Shown: positions 1 to 12,528, counted from the first letter of the stretch. The stretch is 64,000 bases of DNA from Phoenix dactylifera (GCF_009389715.1 NW_024067666.1:971001-1035000), one strand, 5' to 3'. Made by a program: numbers and translations. The notes: a model not told the origin generated them from the letters alone.

Positions 1-1734
1 GAAAGGTAAAATGCAAGAAATTCAAAGGAACTATAAATGACAAAAGTAACAGCAAATTCAAAATAAAGTCTGATTCTCTTAGTGGCAAAAGGATCTTTGT
101 TCAGATCACAATTTGATATTTATAAGTGGCTCCTCTTAATTGATAAGATGGGTGCTACTAGTCTCTTGGATACTTATTGTTGCTATAATGTGCGACATGG
201 CCCATTATTACTATGCATGATAAGTAATGCTACTCTTTCTCTCACATCGTGTATAGTGAAAAGATGGATATTACTATTCACTGTAGATACTTATCCCTGC
301 TATTATATCTCATATGGGCCACCATTGCCATGCATGGTAGATTGTTTAACCACTCCTCCCATAGATAGGTAGTGGCAACCAATGGCCAACCATCTCTTAG
401 GTTTCACTCAACTTTGGATCTCATTTTTGATCGATAGCTCTTGCCCGTACTAGTCTCCACCTCAATTATCCTATATTCTTGATGTATTGACTTGCATCCT
501 TAACATTTCAGCTTATTTCTTTGACGACGAAGTACAACTTCAGCTTACTGGTTGAGTCCTTCATTTTGCTGACCAATTTTCATCAATCTAGATGCAGTAT
601 AAACACATACATAATTTTATATGAAAAATATTGCATATAACTAAGAAATAAAAAGAACAGTCATATTAAGATCATAAATATTAAAATCAACTTTAATTTC
701 AAAGATATTATTATAACCATAATATATTTAGAAATTTATGATTTATGGTAGTCATAAACAGATAGTGACAAGGTTGGAGTTACATCGGCAAAAGGAGGGA
801 TGGCCCCTGCATCTCCGAATTTCTCCTAATAATATTAATCTTGTTATATTGATTGGCCCCTACCTTAATACACTGAACATCATTATCCCCTGCTTTAGGA
901 ACTTCCCTTAGTCAAGAGAAAATTTCACAAACTTCTCCCTCTGACTAAGAGAAGACCTCAAATGATAATACCTGCATCATTTTGCAGTTTGCAAGGATCT
1001 ACTTGAATGTGTTCTGAAAATTTTAATTGCGGGTTCTGAAAATTTAACTTTTAAATATTTTGCATGCAAACTCTTACAGATATATTTATACAACGGCTAA
1101 TATGTTCGGTTGACCCTAAAAAAGAAATCGGGCTAAGGAAACTAGATACATAAACCATTTTCAAGAAAAAAAATTTCAACTTCTCATTGTAGGAACAAGA
1201 GCTTACTCTATTTTTTCCCCCTTAGGATGAGGGCTGGGGGATGTTTCTTATAGGCAAGTTAGTAGCCTATTCCTCTATTTGGCTAAAAATCTATCTTCAT
1301 TTTGTTTTTTTCATTAAACAATTTGAGAATCGCCTTGCATCACATGAATGACCCCATATCCAATGAGACAGCTAGGGCAGACACAGCAAAGCTATTGAGA
1401 TATCCAATATTAAACACAGTGACCGCATTGGATTCTTGTTGGATGAGCTTTTTGGTTGTCTTCTTTGGTTGGCTATCACCATGCAATAATTTTAATGTGA
1501 TCTTATGGTTGCACAACTCCTCCACTATAGCTGCTTCCAATTAGTTAATGTATATGTCCCCCTTCTTTGGGATCGCAAGCTATCGATAATCTTCTAAAAT
1601 ATTAGATATGAACAAGCGATCACAGTCTAATGATTGAATGGATTTTAGCCTTTAAGTTTGTGACTGCAGGTCATTAGATGAAGAGTTCAAATTTGGACAC
1701 TATATTACAATTAATATGGATGATTATCATCTCA
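1..1734. other. Intergenic AT-rich DNA, no gene recognised
   Basis: No open frame here resembles a known protein. The only structure I see is a faint two-copy repeat at about 130-360: a GATACTTAT...GGCC...CATGCATG pattern recurs after roughly 118 bp with many differences. The 96-codon frame covering it looks like a by-product of that repeat. Low-complexity A/T runs make up much of the remainder. Confidence 0.6.
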
Positions 1735-1739
1735 ATCTT

Positions 1740-1983
1740 TGTGAGGCCCAATAGTCCCACATCGGAAAGACTCGTTCCAGAGCCTAGATATATGAGGCGG
1801 GTGTCTCCAAATCCTGTAGATGAGTTTTGGATGGAAAACAAAATCGGAAAAGGGTCTGAGAGGCGCGCGTGCGGACTCCGAAACCGAACAATATCTAGTA
1901 GGAGAACCCCATATTTCCCCCTCATGTGGCCCCCACGTGGGCACTGGGTGCCTCACGTGCCCCACGCAGCCGAAGACGTGACA
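1740..1983 (+). mobile_element. Solo LTR (244 bp) with 5-bp target site duplication
   Basis: The segment starts TGTGAGGCCC and ends GACGTGACA, so it has the TG...CA ends of an LTR. It is flanked on both sides by ATCTT (1735-1739 and 1984-1988), a perfect 5-bp duplication as made by retrotransposon integrase. No second LTR or internal domain follows, so it is a solo LTR left by recombination. The same family occurs in reverse orientation at 4300-4778. Near its 5' end is GTCCCACATCG (1754-1764), which matches the plant snRNA upstream sequence element consensus RTCCCACATCG, with a TATAT run 24 nt further on. It is GC-rich compared with its surroundings. The superfamily (Copia or Gypsy) cannot be told without an internal region. 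Confidence 0.8.
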
Positions 1984-1988
1984 ATCTT

Positions 1989-4294
1989 AATGCAATAAAA
2001 TATGGGATATGATAGGATGCATGTTGATCAGTCCTAATCACCCTTTGTTTTATATATATTTAGAAACGAAACCTTTGTCGCGGCCTGGATTACCACTTCA
2101 AATTTGCTGATAAAGTGTGTCGCATGAAAATACCTTGTATATATCTACAATTTACTAAGATGATGAGATAATGGTAACTTGGAGGTGGAGATGGTAGCAA
2201 TGATAGTAGTGCGGCCTAAAAAATTTGGATGCCGGTAATAGTTTATAGACCATGGTCTGGATGTATAATCTTCACCACTGTCAAGAAAATATTTGTTGGA
2301 ACAATTGACTAGTGGTGTGAAAGTAAATATCCTCTTTCACTTCTTTCATAGGTAGTCCAAGGAATCAATTCTTTGTTCAAAAAAAAAAAAGTACTCAAGT
2401 CTTCCCTTTTAAGTCAAAACCTAAAAGATATACGAGACGTGGAGATAGACTGACTCCAAAATTAATTTATTCCATGTCATAGTGCGCTGAATGGATAGCT
2501 TGAACTTTTTTTAAAAAAAAAATAGCAATAAATTCGATGATGTTTAGACATGTTTCTTAGCTTTCTCATAATGCTGGGAATTGTTTATTATTCTCACATA
2601 TGCTTGGATGCTATGATAGAAATCTAGCTTCAAGAAGGTAGAATAAGCAAAAGAGAAAGCAACCTGAGTGTAGGAAATTTTGATTATTAACATACTAATA
2701 AACAACATTAGGGGAGGTGGAGGATTAATCAAAAAGGTGAAAAGCATTAAAATGACGGTAAAAAGAAGCTAGTAAAGTAATTTGCTTACATGCTTTGTCG
2801 TCATGCCTTACGTAAAAGTTCTTACGTAAGCTGCACTTTCCCTGGTGCTACTTCATGAGCGGTCCAGCCTGATGGCATCATTATTCATGTTTTGCTATTA
2901 GTTCTTCATGAGTATTGCTAAAATTAGATTGACCTTGACTGAGTGATTAGAGGTTTGGCACCAAGAACTTAAGCTGTTAAATGTAATCTACCATATCTAA
3001 TCTGCTCGTTGGAAAAATCATATCTAGCATATGCATCATCTTTGCATCTAGCTGTCAGAAAATGGATAGTTTAAATAGCACAAATAATATTAATTTTCTA
3101 ACAACTGGATGCATCGATTAGGTATTTTCAAATTAAATAATTTTTTGACCCAAGCATTTTTCAAATGGAAATTACATACAACAGCTTGAATTATCAATGT
3201 TGGATTCCTAATGATCATCTGGTCTAAAACAACCTTATTTGGATTGTTGTGTGGACACCAATATATTAGCTTTATATAAATACATCATCTTGATATTACC
3301 GATATCTTGGATATAAATGCCCGCTGATGTCTCTAAATGTTTTGAATTTTTAATTTTTCCCCATATTTGCCCAAGACAATTGATATCTCCATTCAGATGT
3401 AGGTCTCACCAACCAAGATGGAAAATTGTCTGAGCATTTAAAATATTTGAAACCCATTCAAAGATTCAATTCTGAAGAAGTTATTATTATTATTATTTAG
3501 ATTAGACCAATTGCTGAAAAATTCTGGTTTTTACCTTATCATCTCTCTTTTTCTTTTTTGTTTGGTACAAACCTTATCAACTGTGTATAGATCCATGTAC
3601 TACAAACTTTCTTCTCTTTTCACCACATTACAACTTATGATATCACTACTTACATACTCTGAGAAATACCAAGGCAGAGGATGCAGGTCAGGAAGGTGGG
3701 AAAATGGGTGAGAGAAGTAGTGGTTAGAAGTAGAAATATGATGCAGTTCAAAGAGACCATCAGTCTGATATAGTTGAGTAGAATTAAAGACATACTGGTC
3801 GCTTTGACAAGCCAGTTATATTGCTGAAACCTTTGTTTACATGCTTGTGTTATGGCATTAAATAGTTCGAGACCTCATGGCACTACTAACGCGTTCAAGG
3901 GACAATAGAGCAGGCTTATCAAGCCACAGTAGTTTGGCACCGTATCTCGTGATCATTATGAGTCCAATGAGCAATTTCCATCACAATTTCCTGAAATAAA
4001 ATTTTTGTTCCACTCAGCAATTTGTTGTTATTTTATAAGCAAGTTGAATTAGAAGTCAATTAGCTCGTAATTTGCTTGATCTATGTCATTGATAATCAGA
4101 GTAAATAGATGATGTCAATCTCTTATTACTCTCTCTTTAGGATTTATCAAACAGAGGAAGTGCATGCCTAACACCAACATCCAGCTATGGTAGGACCTTT
4201 AAATTGTCCTATAATATATAGGGTTCTTACAAATAGAGATGTCCTTTGACTATTCGTACATGGATACCAATTTATAAATGCTACACCATGTGGT
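1989..4294. other. Intergenic AT-rich DNA, no gene recognised
   Basis: This stretch is AT-rich with scattered A and T runs and a short TTA microsatellite near 3480-3500. The open frames are short, unconserved in appearance and lack splice-supported continuations. I see no RNA gene. Confidence 0.6.
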
Positions 4295-4299
4295 GTCAC

Positions 4300-4778
4300 T
4301 GTCACGCCCCCGCCTGCGCGAGGCACGTGAGGCACCTAGTGCCCACGTGGGGGCCACATGAGGGGGGACCGCGGGACTCCCCTGCCAGATATTGTCCGGT
4401 TCTGGGGCTTCACGCAAGCGTCCTTCACCCCTCCCCGGTTTTGTTTTCCACCCAAAACGCGTCTGCAGGATTAGGAGACACCCGCCTCATATGCCCAGGC
4501 TCTGGAACGAGTCTTTCCGATGTGGGACTATTGGGCCTCACGCCCCCGCCTGCGCGAGGCACGTGAGGCACCTAGTGCCCACGTGGGGGCCACATGAGGG
4601 GGGACTGCGGGGCTTCCCTGCCAGATATTGTCCGGTTCTGGGGCTTCACGCAAGCGTCCTTCACCCCTCCCCGGTTTTGTTTTCCACCCAAAACGCGTCT
4701 GCAGGATTAGGAGACACCCGCCTCATATGCCCAGGCTCTGGAACGAGTCTTTCCGATGTGGGACTATTGGGCCTCACA
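4300..4778 (-). mobile_element. Two tandem LTRs (LTR-LTR) within one target duplication
   Basis: Read on the plus strand the block begins TGTCACGCCC and ends GGGCCTCACA, the reverse complement of the solo LTR at 1740-1983. It is flanked by GTCAC on both sides (4295-4299 and 4779-4783), a 5-bp target duplication. Inside are two copies about 243 bp long offset by 236 bp (copies start at 4300 and about 4536). They are nearly identical, differing at a few bases, and overlap at a shared CAC where one LTR end meets the next LTR start. There is no internal coding or primer-binding region between them. The long frames at 4246-4820 are simply this GC-rich repeat read through. Unequal recombination or insertion of a 2-LTR form are both possible origins. 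Confidence 0.8.
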
Positions 4779-4783
4779 GTCAC

Positions 4784-6684
4784 AGTAACATTTTTGCTAC
4801 ATAATAGAGAATATCAGTAAAACTTAAAACTTCACTTAAACAATCATTGATTTATTATATTGGATTTTTTTTTAAAAAATAATATAATAAAAAATGGGCA
4901 TTCACTTTTAAGCATTGCACAAATAGATATTAGGAGGCATCAATCAATTATTCTCGACTATGGCCAGAGCCATGAATTGAAGGCAAATATGGTTAAGTTC
5001 ATATTGGTTTTATACCTATGTTTTGTCATGATAGAATTTTAGTGTGCTATTTGGAAACTCTGTTGGTTTATAGTTAATTGTCATTATAGATTTTTTTAAT
5101 ATAAAAAAAAGCAACATTTTTTTTAAGAAGAGGAGTTGGCGGCAATGGAGGTAGAATTGAGAAATGCTTCTTCATGTACAATGAATATACAACAAGATAT
5201 GCACGCAGAGATCCTCACAAGAATCGGTATTAATTTAAAAATTGAACTTCCACAATTAGAAATCATCGTTGGATTTGATGCAAAAATTCAAAATAATTTT
5301 TTTTTATGCAAACCCAATCACCTCTTAGCATTTCTTCAAAGTGGGTGAAATAGTTCTTGCCCGTGGGGTTTTCTTTTTTTTTTTTTTGTGGTAAGCTTAG
5401 TAGCTCTCCCATATTTTTTTCCATTTCCCCTCTGCTGCTCTGCTGAAACCTTATTTCTATTTAACAAAGTCTCTACTGCCTACTCCCATGTTTCCGGGCT
5501 TCCATCCTCAGAGAACACTGTTGTCCTTCTAAGCCAGCGCCTGGCCTGGTTGAACCTTCTCATTGGGCACTGAACGCGAATTCCGTCTTTTCCCGCATAA
5601 TTTCATCCTTTGCGGAAAAAAATATTGCTGAATAATTGGAATGGGCTGGTGGATGGCAGGTTGCGTTCACAAAAACTCGTTTTTTAAGAAAAGCTAGAAG
5701 GACGAGCCTAAGAAAATGACTGCCTTGGAATTTACTCCGAGAATAAAGATTTAACTACAAAAACTCCATTAAAAAATAGAGAGAGATTGGGGGGGGGGGA
5801 CTCAAAATGAACAGGAAAAAAGGGAGAAGAAAAGTACCCACAGCGAGAGAATTCTCCGGAACTTTGGGACAATATAAGAGTGGACTGCTTCTTGTTTTGT
5901 TCTTCATCAGGAGGGGCTGAAGCCTACGTCGAAGGTGGCCTAGGTTGTACCTTCCTTCTGCTGGATTTCTGGTTACGTCTAGCCCCGACTTCTCATACAA
6001 CTTGGAGATTTCGGTTATTAGCAAACGGCTGGTTTCTTTCCTTGAAAGAAGCTTGAGGCTTCTAACTATTGGGTTTGACTTTGTTTTCCTTGGAAATATA
6101 TTGGTTTTTCACAAACTAGAGTTCAGTAGATCTAAATCGATTTCGTCTCGAGTTTTGATAAATGATAACTGGTTAATATATTTCTCTATTGTGATGTGGG
6201 TCACTGGTGTTTGATAGTTTTTATTTTCTTCTACAAGAGTTGAATTCTCACTCAAAGCAAGGTATTTCTTCTTCTAACACAAAAATTATAATCGATATCT
6301 AGATTTTTTTTGTATTGTAGCAAATGAATCTTAATTGCTTTAGATCAGAAACTCTTCGTTTTCTGTGAAAAGGTATGTGCACAGTATAGTGTTTATTTTG
6401 GATCTGCTAGTTATCTTCTTGGCAAGACATCTTTTTTCTCAGTCACCAAATTTATAGAGTATTGCACCCGTAATTATTGTCTTCTGTTGAACTAATCCAT
6501 TAAAATATAGTCCTTTTTCCTAGTTCCACCAGTCTTCAAGTTTGAGCAGCTTGATGAATTTGGTTTTGAATCAAGATTGTTCATGAATTAATTGTTTCCA
6601 TCATTGACAAATTTCTTTTATAAGGTTAAGTAGGTTCTGTTTCAGGATATCTATACCTTTCTAGCGAGTCAAGGATCAAATGAA
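4784..6684 (+). promoter_or_regulatory. Upstream region and probable 5' leader of the bHLH gene
   Basis: No coding sequence is recognised here. The stretch holds T and A runs, a poly-G run near 5790-5800, and pyrimidine-rich sequence that would suit a promoter and leader for the gene starting at 6685. Several short upstream ATGs exist (for example at 5945 and 6680). The transcription start and any leader intron cannot be fixed from sequence alone. Confidence 0.35.
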
Positions 6685-9250
6685 ATGGAAATATCTGGAA
6701 ATAGATGGTTCTCGGAACTTGTAAGCTCATTAACCATCAAACTGAAACATCATGATTAAGGTTTATAGATATCATGATCGTATTGGTTGATATTTATGTA
6801 ATATTTTCTTTGAGAACATGATCTTAGTAATTTGCAAGCTTTATGGATGTAATCTATAGGGAGTGGATGACTCTAGACTCATTTACGAAGGCGACATGAG
6901 CTCATTCAATCAATTTGCTCCACAAGTAGCACCTGCACTTGCAGGAGGCTTCCAGCAATCCCTTTCTTCAGAGAGCTATACTTCTCACCCTTCCTTCCAT
7001 CCGGTCGTGGGTGCCCCTCAGAAAGGCTTCATCGAGGGACCAAAAAAGATGCAAAAGATCAATAGCTGGAGCCCTCATAACACTGAGAAGAATGCAGCTT
7101 TCGGCCTCGATGCCCCTTCACCAGACTCTCTTTCATTTCACAATCCAAACTCACCGAATAAAACTGTATCTATGAGAGCTGCAGCATCACAAGAAGAGAT
7201 GAGGGCTTTAGTTTCTCATGGTTCAGCACAGAATTATGAAACAATTACTCAACAAGTATCAAAGACGACAAAGATGGGACCAGTGCTATCTCAAGCTCAA
7301 GACCACATAATTGCCGAGAGGAAGCGGAGGGAGAAGCTCGGCCAGAGATTTATAGCACTTTCTGCAGTAATCCCTCGTCTTAAGAAGGTAGTTGGACTAA
7401 ATTAAGTTTCTCAATTTATCCTCCTGATTAGGCCCTTCATCACTGTGAATGCATTCTGTCGTTATGTTAATGAATATCTTGTAGCATATTTTTGATGTTT
7501 TAGATATAATTTTTGATGGGTGTCTGAAACTTGCTGTTTGCACAGGATTAGCATGAATAAAAAACATTTAGTAATATTTCTCAGGAAAAAAAAAGAACAA
7601 TTGAACATTATGTTGAAAAGTCAGCAAGATGACAACATTGAAAGAAGGCACTTAATCTTCCCATAAAGTAAGGGGACATGATCTCCTAATCGCTCTTGGA
7701 TCACCTTTTCTTCAAATAGGTTAGGCGTTGGCTTCTGCTGTTAATTAAAGACCCATAATAAGAATTTTAAGATCATAACTTGCTTCTTGCCCCTCTCAAT
7801 CTCATTTAAACCAAACAAATTCTCAAGGAAGAAATAGAATTAGGGAAACAAGATAATACAAAAGATTCCCAGCAATATGTTGAATCCTCTAAGTATCCTT
7901 TCAGAACTTGAGATAGCAATTTGTGCAAAACCGTGTTAATTCACATGAAATTGTTTCTTTGAGGGAGAGAAGTGTGCATGGAATAACCGGTTGATAAACA
8001 TATATTATTGTCTATAGAAATTAGAAACTCCTTACACCCATGATGAACTCTTTATGAGTCTTTGAATGCCCTTTCTTTCAATGATCCTTACCATTGGACT
8101 AAGAGAACCGTGTTCAACTTGGACCATCTCATTAAGTTTAGGATGGGACGCGTGCTGCGTTGATTGTATGAGCTACCTGGTAATACAGTTGTGTTGGACA
8201 TCTCCTTACTGTATATATGTATACATCACAGAAAGTTTGAAGAATATATAGTATTCCACTATTTTCTTTTCAAGTCCATCTTTAGTCAATGGACGCTCTC
8301 CATGAAATCCATAGAAATTTTTCCCTGGAAAAGACAAGGTAATCCGTGATAGACTTTTCAGGAGAAATTTCAGAGGAACTAATAACCTCAACCATGCCAA
8401 TGGCATTTGTATAAAAAGAAAATGCCAGTAACACCAAAACCTTTCAAAAACTATACGTACAAAATGATATAATCATACATTTCTTCTGCTAGTATGAGTT
8501 AAGTCTTGTTCCATTTTTCAGAAGGACAAGGCTTCTGTTCTTGGAGATGCAGTCGAATACATTAAAGAACTCAAAGAGAGGGTGAAGACCCTCGAAGACC
8601 AGAATGCAACGAGGACTGTCGAATCCATGGTCCTCGTCAAGAAGTCTAAGCTCTCTGTCGACGATGATGGTTCGTCCTCAAATGAATTCTCAAACGGGTG
8701 CTCATCAGAAGAGAGCCTTCCTGAGATTGAAGTGATGCTTTCTGAGAAGACAGCCCTCATGAAGATCCACTGCGAGAACCGGAGAGGAGTACTGGGGAGG
8801 CTGCTGTCCGAGATCGAGAAGGTCCACCTCACAGTCACTAATGCTAATATCATGCCCTTCCTCAGCTCCTCTATCTTTATAACTGTGGCGGCAAAGGCAA
8901 GTTCGTAGTTCCCTAGCTACTTAGATGAATAAAATGGACTTGTGAATATAAAAGAGTGGACAATGTTATCTGGACTAAGCATAGCCAAGGACCATGGAAT
9001 TAATAAAAAAACCTGGGTAGATTTCCTCCAATTCGAATCGAAAGATACATGCTTCTTTTGGCTGGAATTGTAGGAATCCAGTTCTTGAAAGGGTTATTCA
9101 CTCGACAAGCTGGCAGCATTACAGATTTCATGAGATGTTGCTATAGAACAAGCTCATACCTTTGCTTCTTTTATTGGTGTACAGGTTGAGGGGGAGTTTT
9201 CCATAACATTGGAAGATCTTGCGAGGAAGCTAAACTCAGCTTTGAGCTAG
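6685..9250 (+). CDS. bHLH transcription factor, subgroup IVa (bHLH18/19/20/25-NAI1 type)
   Basis: Exons: 6685-6720, 6860-7387, 8522-8896 and 9185-9250, giving 334 aa. The start MEISGNRWFSEL fits the family's usual N-terminus and is joined in phase 0. The basic region at about residues 161-169 shows H, E and R in the H5-E9-R13 spacing used for E-box/G-box (CANNTG) recognition. The helix-loop-helix is split by the long intron 2 after ...RLKK and resumes KDKASVLGDAVEYIKELK. A serine-rich linker is followed by a C-terminal ACT-like region beginning LPEIEVMLSEKTALMK. The protein should be nuclear and act as a dimer. Family members regulate defence, iron or ER-body genes, but the exact role here is unknown. 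Intron 3 has a GC donor (AAG then GCAAGT). If it is not spliced, the protein ends three residues later at a TAG (8906-8908). Exon boundaries are by eye. Confidence 0.9.
8897..9184 (+). other. GC-AG intron of the bHLH gene
   Basis: The exon ends ...GCGGCAAAG and the intron opens GCAAGTTC instead of GT. The acceptor is ...GTACAG before GTTGAGGGG. Joining here gives an uninterrupted frame ending ...EDLARKLNSALS, a normal C-terminus for the family. No GT donor nearby keeps that frame. AAG followed by GCAAGT is the strong consensus typical of GC donors. Confidence 0.8.
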
Positions 9251-10349
9251 TTCATGTTAAGAAAGAACAGTTGTACATAAGAAGTTCTTATTGTAGTTAG
9301 ATCTCTCCCAAATCCCAATAGCTACATTCGGGTAAGCTTGAGCTGTATGAAGGCTGAGGTTGCTGTCTTTTTAAGGGGGCACGTCGCATAATGTCTCTTT
9401 GTATTGCTTTCCTCCTTTGGGATGGGTTACGAAAAGTAACAGTAGTTGTATAGTTGTTCTACCGGACTTGTTTGCACTTGAAAAGAAGCATCGTTGGCTT
9501 CGCTGTATGGTACGAAAGGATCCTACGATATCTTGTGGAAATCTTTAGTTTACAGTTCGTGAAGCACGTTTCCTTCTTTTTTTTTTCCTTTAACACTCTG
9601 GCTCTGAAGACCGCGACAGCTAACAAGTCGTCCGGAGATGGGAGGGGAGATTAATTGGCCGAGGATTTCATCAGTAGACTAAATGATATGTTTCATTATT
9701 TTAACTTGTATTATTGGTGGGCCAATATCTCTCAGCCTGATGGTGATCTTGCCGGGGATACTATTCTCTCTCTATCATGATGTGCAGCAAAGCAACGTAA
9801 AGTGGACGGAATTATTGAACTTTCTTATTTTTATGTGAATGGTGGGGTCTATTCCTTCAAAGCAGCCGTAAGATGCACAGTATATAATTTTCACTAATTT
9901 AGCACGTAGGTTCTTCTGCATGTCATTCTTTTTTCCTGTTTGAGGATTAGCTTTAGATGAGGATGTTCTCCAACATTCTATGCCTATATAACGAAGTTAC
10001 TATGAGTTTTTAATGTTTACATATATGATTGCATTTAAGCTCCCATTTACCAGGGTGATTTCATTGAGAGAAGTTGTATGTCTTGTTACTCTTCTAACTA
10101 AAATTGGGGACCGGGCAAAAATGTTCCGGTCCACTGAAGCAATATTATGTGGCTGCCAAATTGACTGATTAGATCCAAGTTATTAAGGATTTGTTTGGAT
10201 GATTCACTGAATATAAGCCTCAGCATGCAAGTCTTTAAAATTTTTTTTTTCTTATAGGATTCAAGCCAGCTCATTCTGAAACTATTTTTCTGGCTAGATT
10301 GGTCCAATCCACGAATCTCATAGGATTTTTTAGTCCGGTCATCCAAATA
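9251..10349. other. 3' flank of the bHLH gene and intergenic DNA
   Basis: The first few hundred bases are presumably 3' UTR of the bHLH gene, but no decisive polyadenylation signal was picked out. The rest is AT-rich with no recognised gene or RNA. Confidence 0.5.
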
Positions 10350-11027
10350 GATCCTTAATCTCCTACTTTAGCCTCTGTGGTCATTGGGTTCGAACCCACC
10401 GAAAGCCCACCGCTGGGAAACGACGAACAAGAGGATTCGAAGCCTGGTGAAATAGTGGACTTGGTATTACAATGTGCGAAAGGTGGCAAAGATATTAACA
10501 AGCCTGCACTGGAAGAAACGACTTCATCCATAGTGGTAAAGGAAGCAATGGAATAGCCATAAGAAACTATGGAGAATATTTGCAACAAGCATAATAATGG
10601 ACAGGACATTAACCGGGATAACAGTGAGGACAAAGAGTGGTTGGAGGACTATAATCCGGAGGTATACCCCTTCCCCAGTTTCTACATTTTGAATATTTTA
10701 ACGTGGAATTGTGGAGGAGTAGCCAAGCCCATGTTCTTGCCAAATTTTTGGAGGCTGGTTACTTTGCATAAGTTTAATATTTGTGCTCTTCCCAAAACTC
10801 GTCTATAAGGAAATTCGATTGACAGGTTGCATAGAAGGTTGGGTTTATCCCGGAGAATCAAAGCTATTCCATCGCAAGGGTAGTCTAGAGAATTGATAGC
10901 CGCATGGAAACAGGAATTGGGTGATGTTGAGTTTACTTATGCTTCAAATCAGTATTTGTATGGAGTTATTGCAAATGAAAATATACGCGCACTACAGGAA
11001 AACCAACTTTTTCTGGCATTTTTGGCG

Positions 11028-11222
11028 ACCTTTAGCGACGCTTATAAGCGTCGGCTAAAGTACCGCCGACGCAAATAGAAGCGTCACCAAAGCGTCGGCG
11101 ATGCCGGGGTGGAAAAAATTTTTTCCGACGCTCTTGGGAAGCGTTGTATTTTTAGCGATGCCTTTTAGCGACGCTTTTAAGCGTCGCTAAAAAGACCAAC
11201 GCCGATGCTTATAAGCGTCGGC
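11028..11222. repeat. Left subterminal GCGTCGG repeats of the CACTA element
   Basis: Units such as GCGACGCTTATAAGCGTCGG, GCGTCACC, GCGTCGGCG and GCGTCGCTAA occur about every 15-30 bp in both orientations. This arrangement is typical of CACTA subterminal regions. Similar units recur near the right end. Confidence 0.75.
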
Positions 11223-11462
11223 TTTGCCCCAAGTTTTTTTTAAAAAAAAAATATTTTTCATCAGGGACTTGGTGTCCCCGATGGTTGTTGGCTTAACTCC
11301 CTTCCTCAGCATGGCTATTCCTCTCTTCCCTCTATATCACAGAATTTTACTCCAAACCCGTTGGTTTCTCCCTGGTATTGTATCAGTAGAACTCTTGATT
11401 TGTCTATACATCGATTCCCATATGTCAGTCTCTTCAACAGATATCTAAGGCCTCACTTCCTC

Positions 11463-11891
11463 TCATTTCCAGCTGCAGCTCTCCGATTTCCCATCTTCTT
11501 CCTCGCAGCTATCTCCAGCAGTAATGGAGATTGTGTGGCCAGCACCAGCTAGTTGAAGAGGGGTTTGGGGAGAACCAGACTGGGAAGCACTCTTCTGTGA
11601 AGCAGAATAGTGCTCCTGGGGAACCCATAAATCTCCCATAACGACAACAGGACGGTTCACTGCCGCTGAAGCATTCGGCACCCTTCGAGTATGTAGCCGA
11701 TATTTCTGAAACAGCATAAGAGAACATTTTATTAATGCCATCTGAGAAATGACAACCAGATGAAACTTTAAGAAGCAAGAAGCAAAGAGGCAATCAAATT
11801 GAATCCAAACCTACTTGCAAATGGCTCTTCACTTGATCATTGGTGAGCTCGTCAACCTTCATCAGTTCTCTGATCTGCTTTGGGGTAGCCA
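11463..11891 (-). pseudogene. Captured C-terminal fragment of an HHO/NIGT1 GARP (G2-like) transcription factor
   Basis: Two minus-strand exons are visible. The first (11891-11815) encodes [19 protein letters not shown] then QVKSHLQ, the second half of a GARP Myb-like DNA-binding domain. The second (11705-11463) continues KYRLHTRR and then a tail containing RPVVVMGDLWVPQEHYSAS and ending SESCSWK with a TGA stop. The exon boundaries keep proper AG and GT sites and phase 0 between them. HHO/NIGT1 proteins are nuclear repressors in nitrate and phosphate responses. The N-terminal half of the gene is missing, and the fragment lies wholly inside the CACTA element, so it is a captured fragment and not a gene in place. 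Confidence 0.8.
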
Positions 11892-12160
11892 CTGCATTAA
11901 GAGAAACTTCAATCAGATCAAAAGAACGGAATTGCGCTGTTCTTGTTTGTTTTTTGCCATTCTCACATGCTAAGGAAAGAGAGCATATATCAATCTTCCA
12001 ATCCCTTTATTTTTGTCAGAATCAAGTTTCCTTTTTCCCTTCAATAATCCCCTATGAAGATTACTGAGAATTGCAAATCAAGATCGACAACCTCATCTTT
12101 CACAACAAAACCCGCGATTGAAGAGCCAGCTTGATTCTAATTACTGGGAATTGCAAATAC

Positions 12161-12412
12161 CTTGGTGTACCCTTGTCCCCGATGATGACCAGGAGAAGCT
12201 TCATGGCAACCTCATCTTCCACAGAGTCCTCCCTGGTCAGGAACTCCAGCTCGGCGTCGCTGATCTTAACTATGTCGGCCTGGTCCCAAATGCTCATGAT
12301 CTACTCTCTGGCCTCCGCCGTCGACGGCCAAAGGGGCAGCCGGAGATTGGGGTCGTAGGAGAGCAGAGCATCAGCTTCCTTGGCCACCTCCATCGCCCTC
12401 AGATGTGCCAAT
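12161..12412 (-). pseudogene. Captured fructokinase (pfkB family) exon fragment
   Basis: One 252-nt minus-strand exon reads [18 protein letters not shown], then [13 protein letters not shown], then [20 protein letters not shown]. That series is characteristic of plant fructokinases. Splice-like AG (ahead of 12412) and GT (after 12161, GTATTT) sites remain. A TAG interrupts the frame between AEARE and IMSIWDQ, where intact enzymes have a sense codon. Sequence that follows in real fructokinases, including the catalytic GAGDAF loop, is absent. It lies within the CACTA element next to the HHO fragment. In the element's own orientation it would be transcribed before that fragment. Confidence 0.82.
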
Positions 12413-12528
12413 CTGCAGGGTTCCAGAATCAAGAAAATGAAAAACAAAAAAACCATTAATAATTAAAATGAAACTTTGGATGCCAAAAGAAACTAGAAAG
12501 AACATACCGAAAAATTAAAAAATCAGAA

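Noticed and set aside
4246..4820. Two overlapping repetitive frames of 106 and 142 codons
   Set aside because: They read through the tandem LTR pair; the repeated protein is only the repeated DNA.
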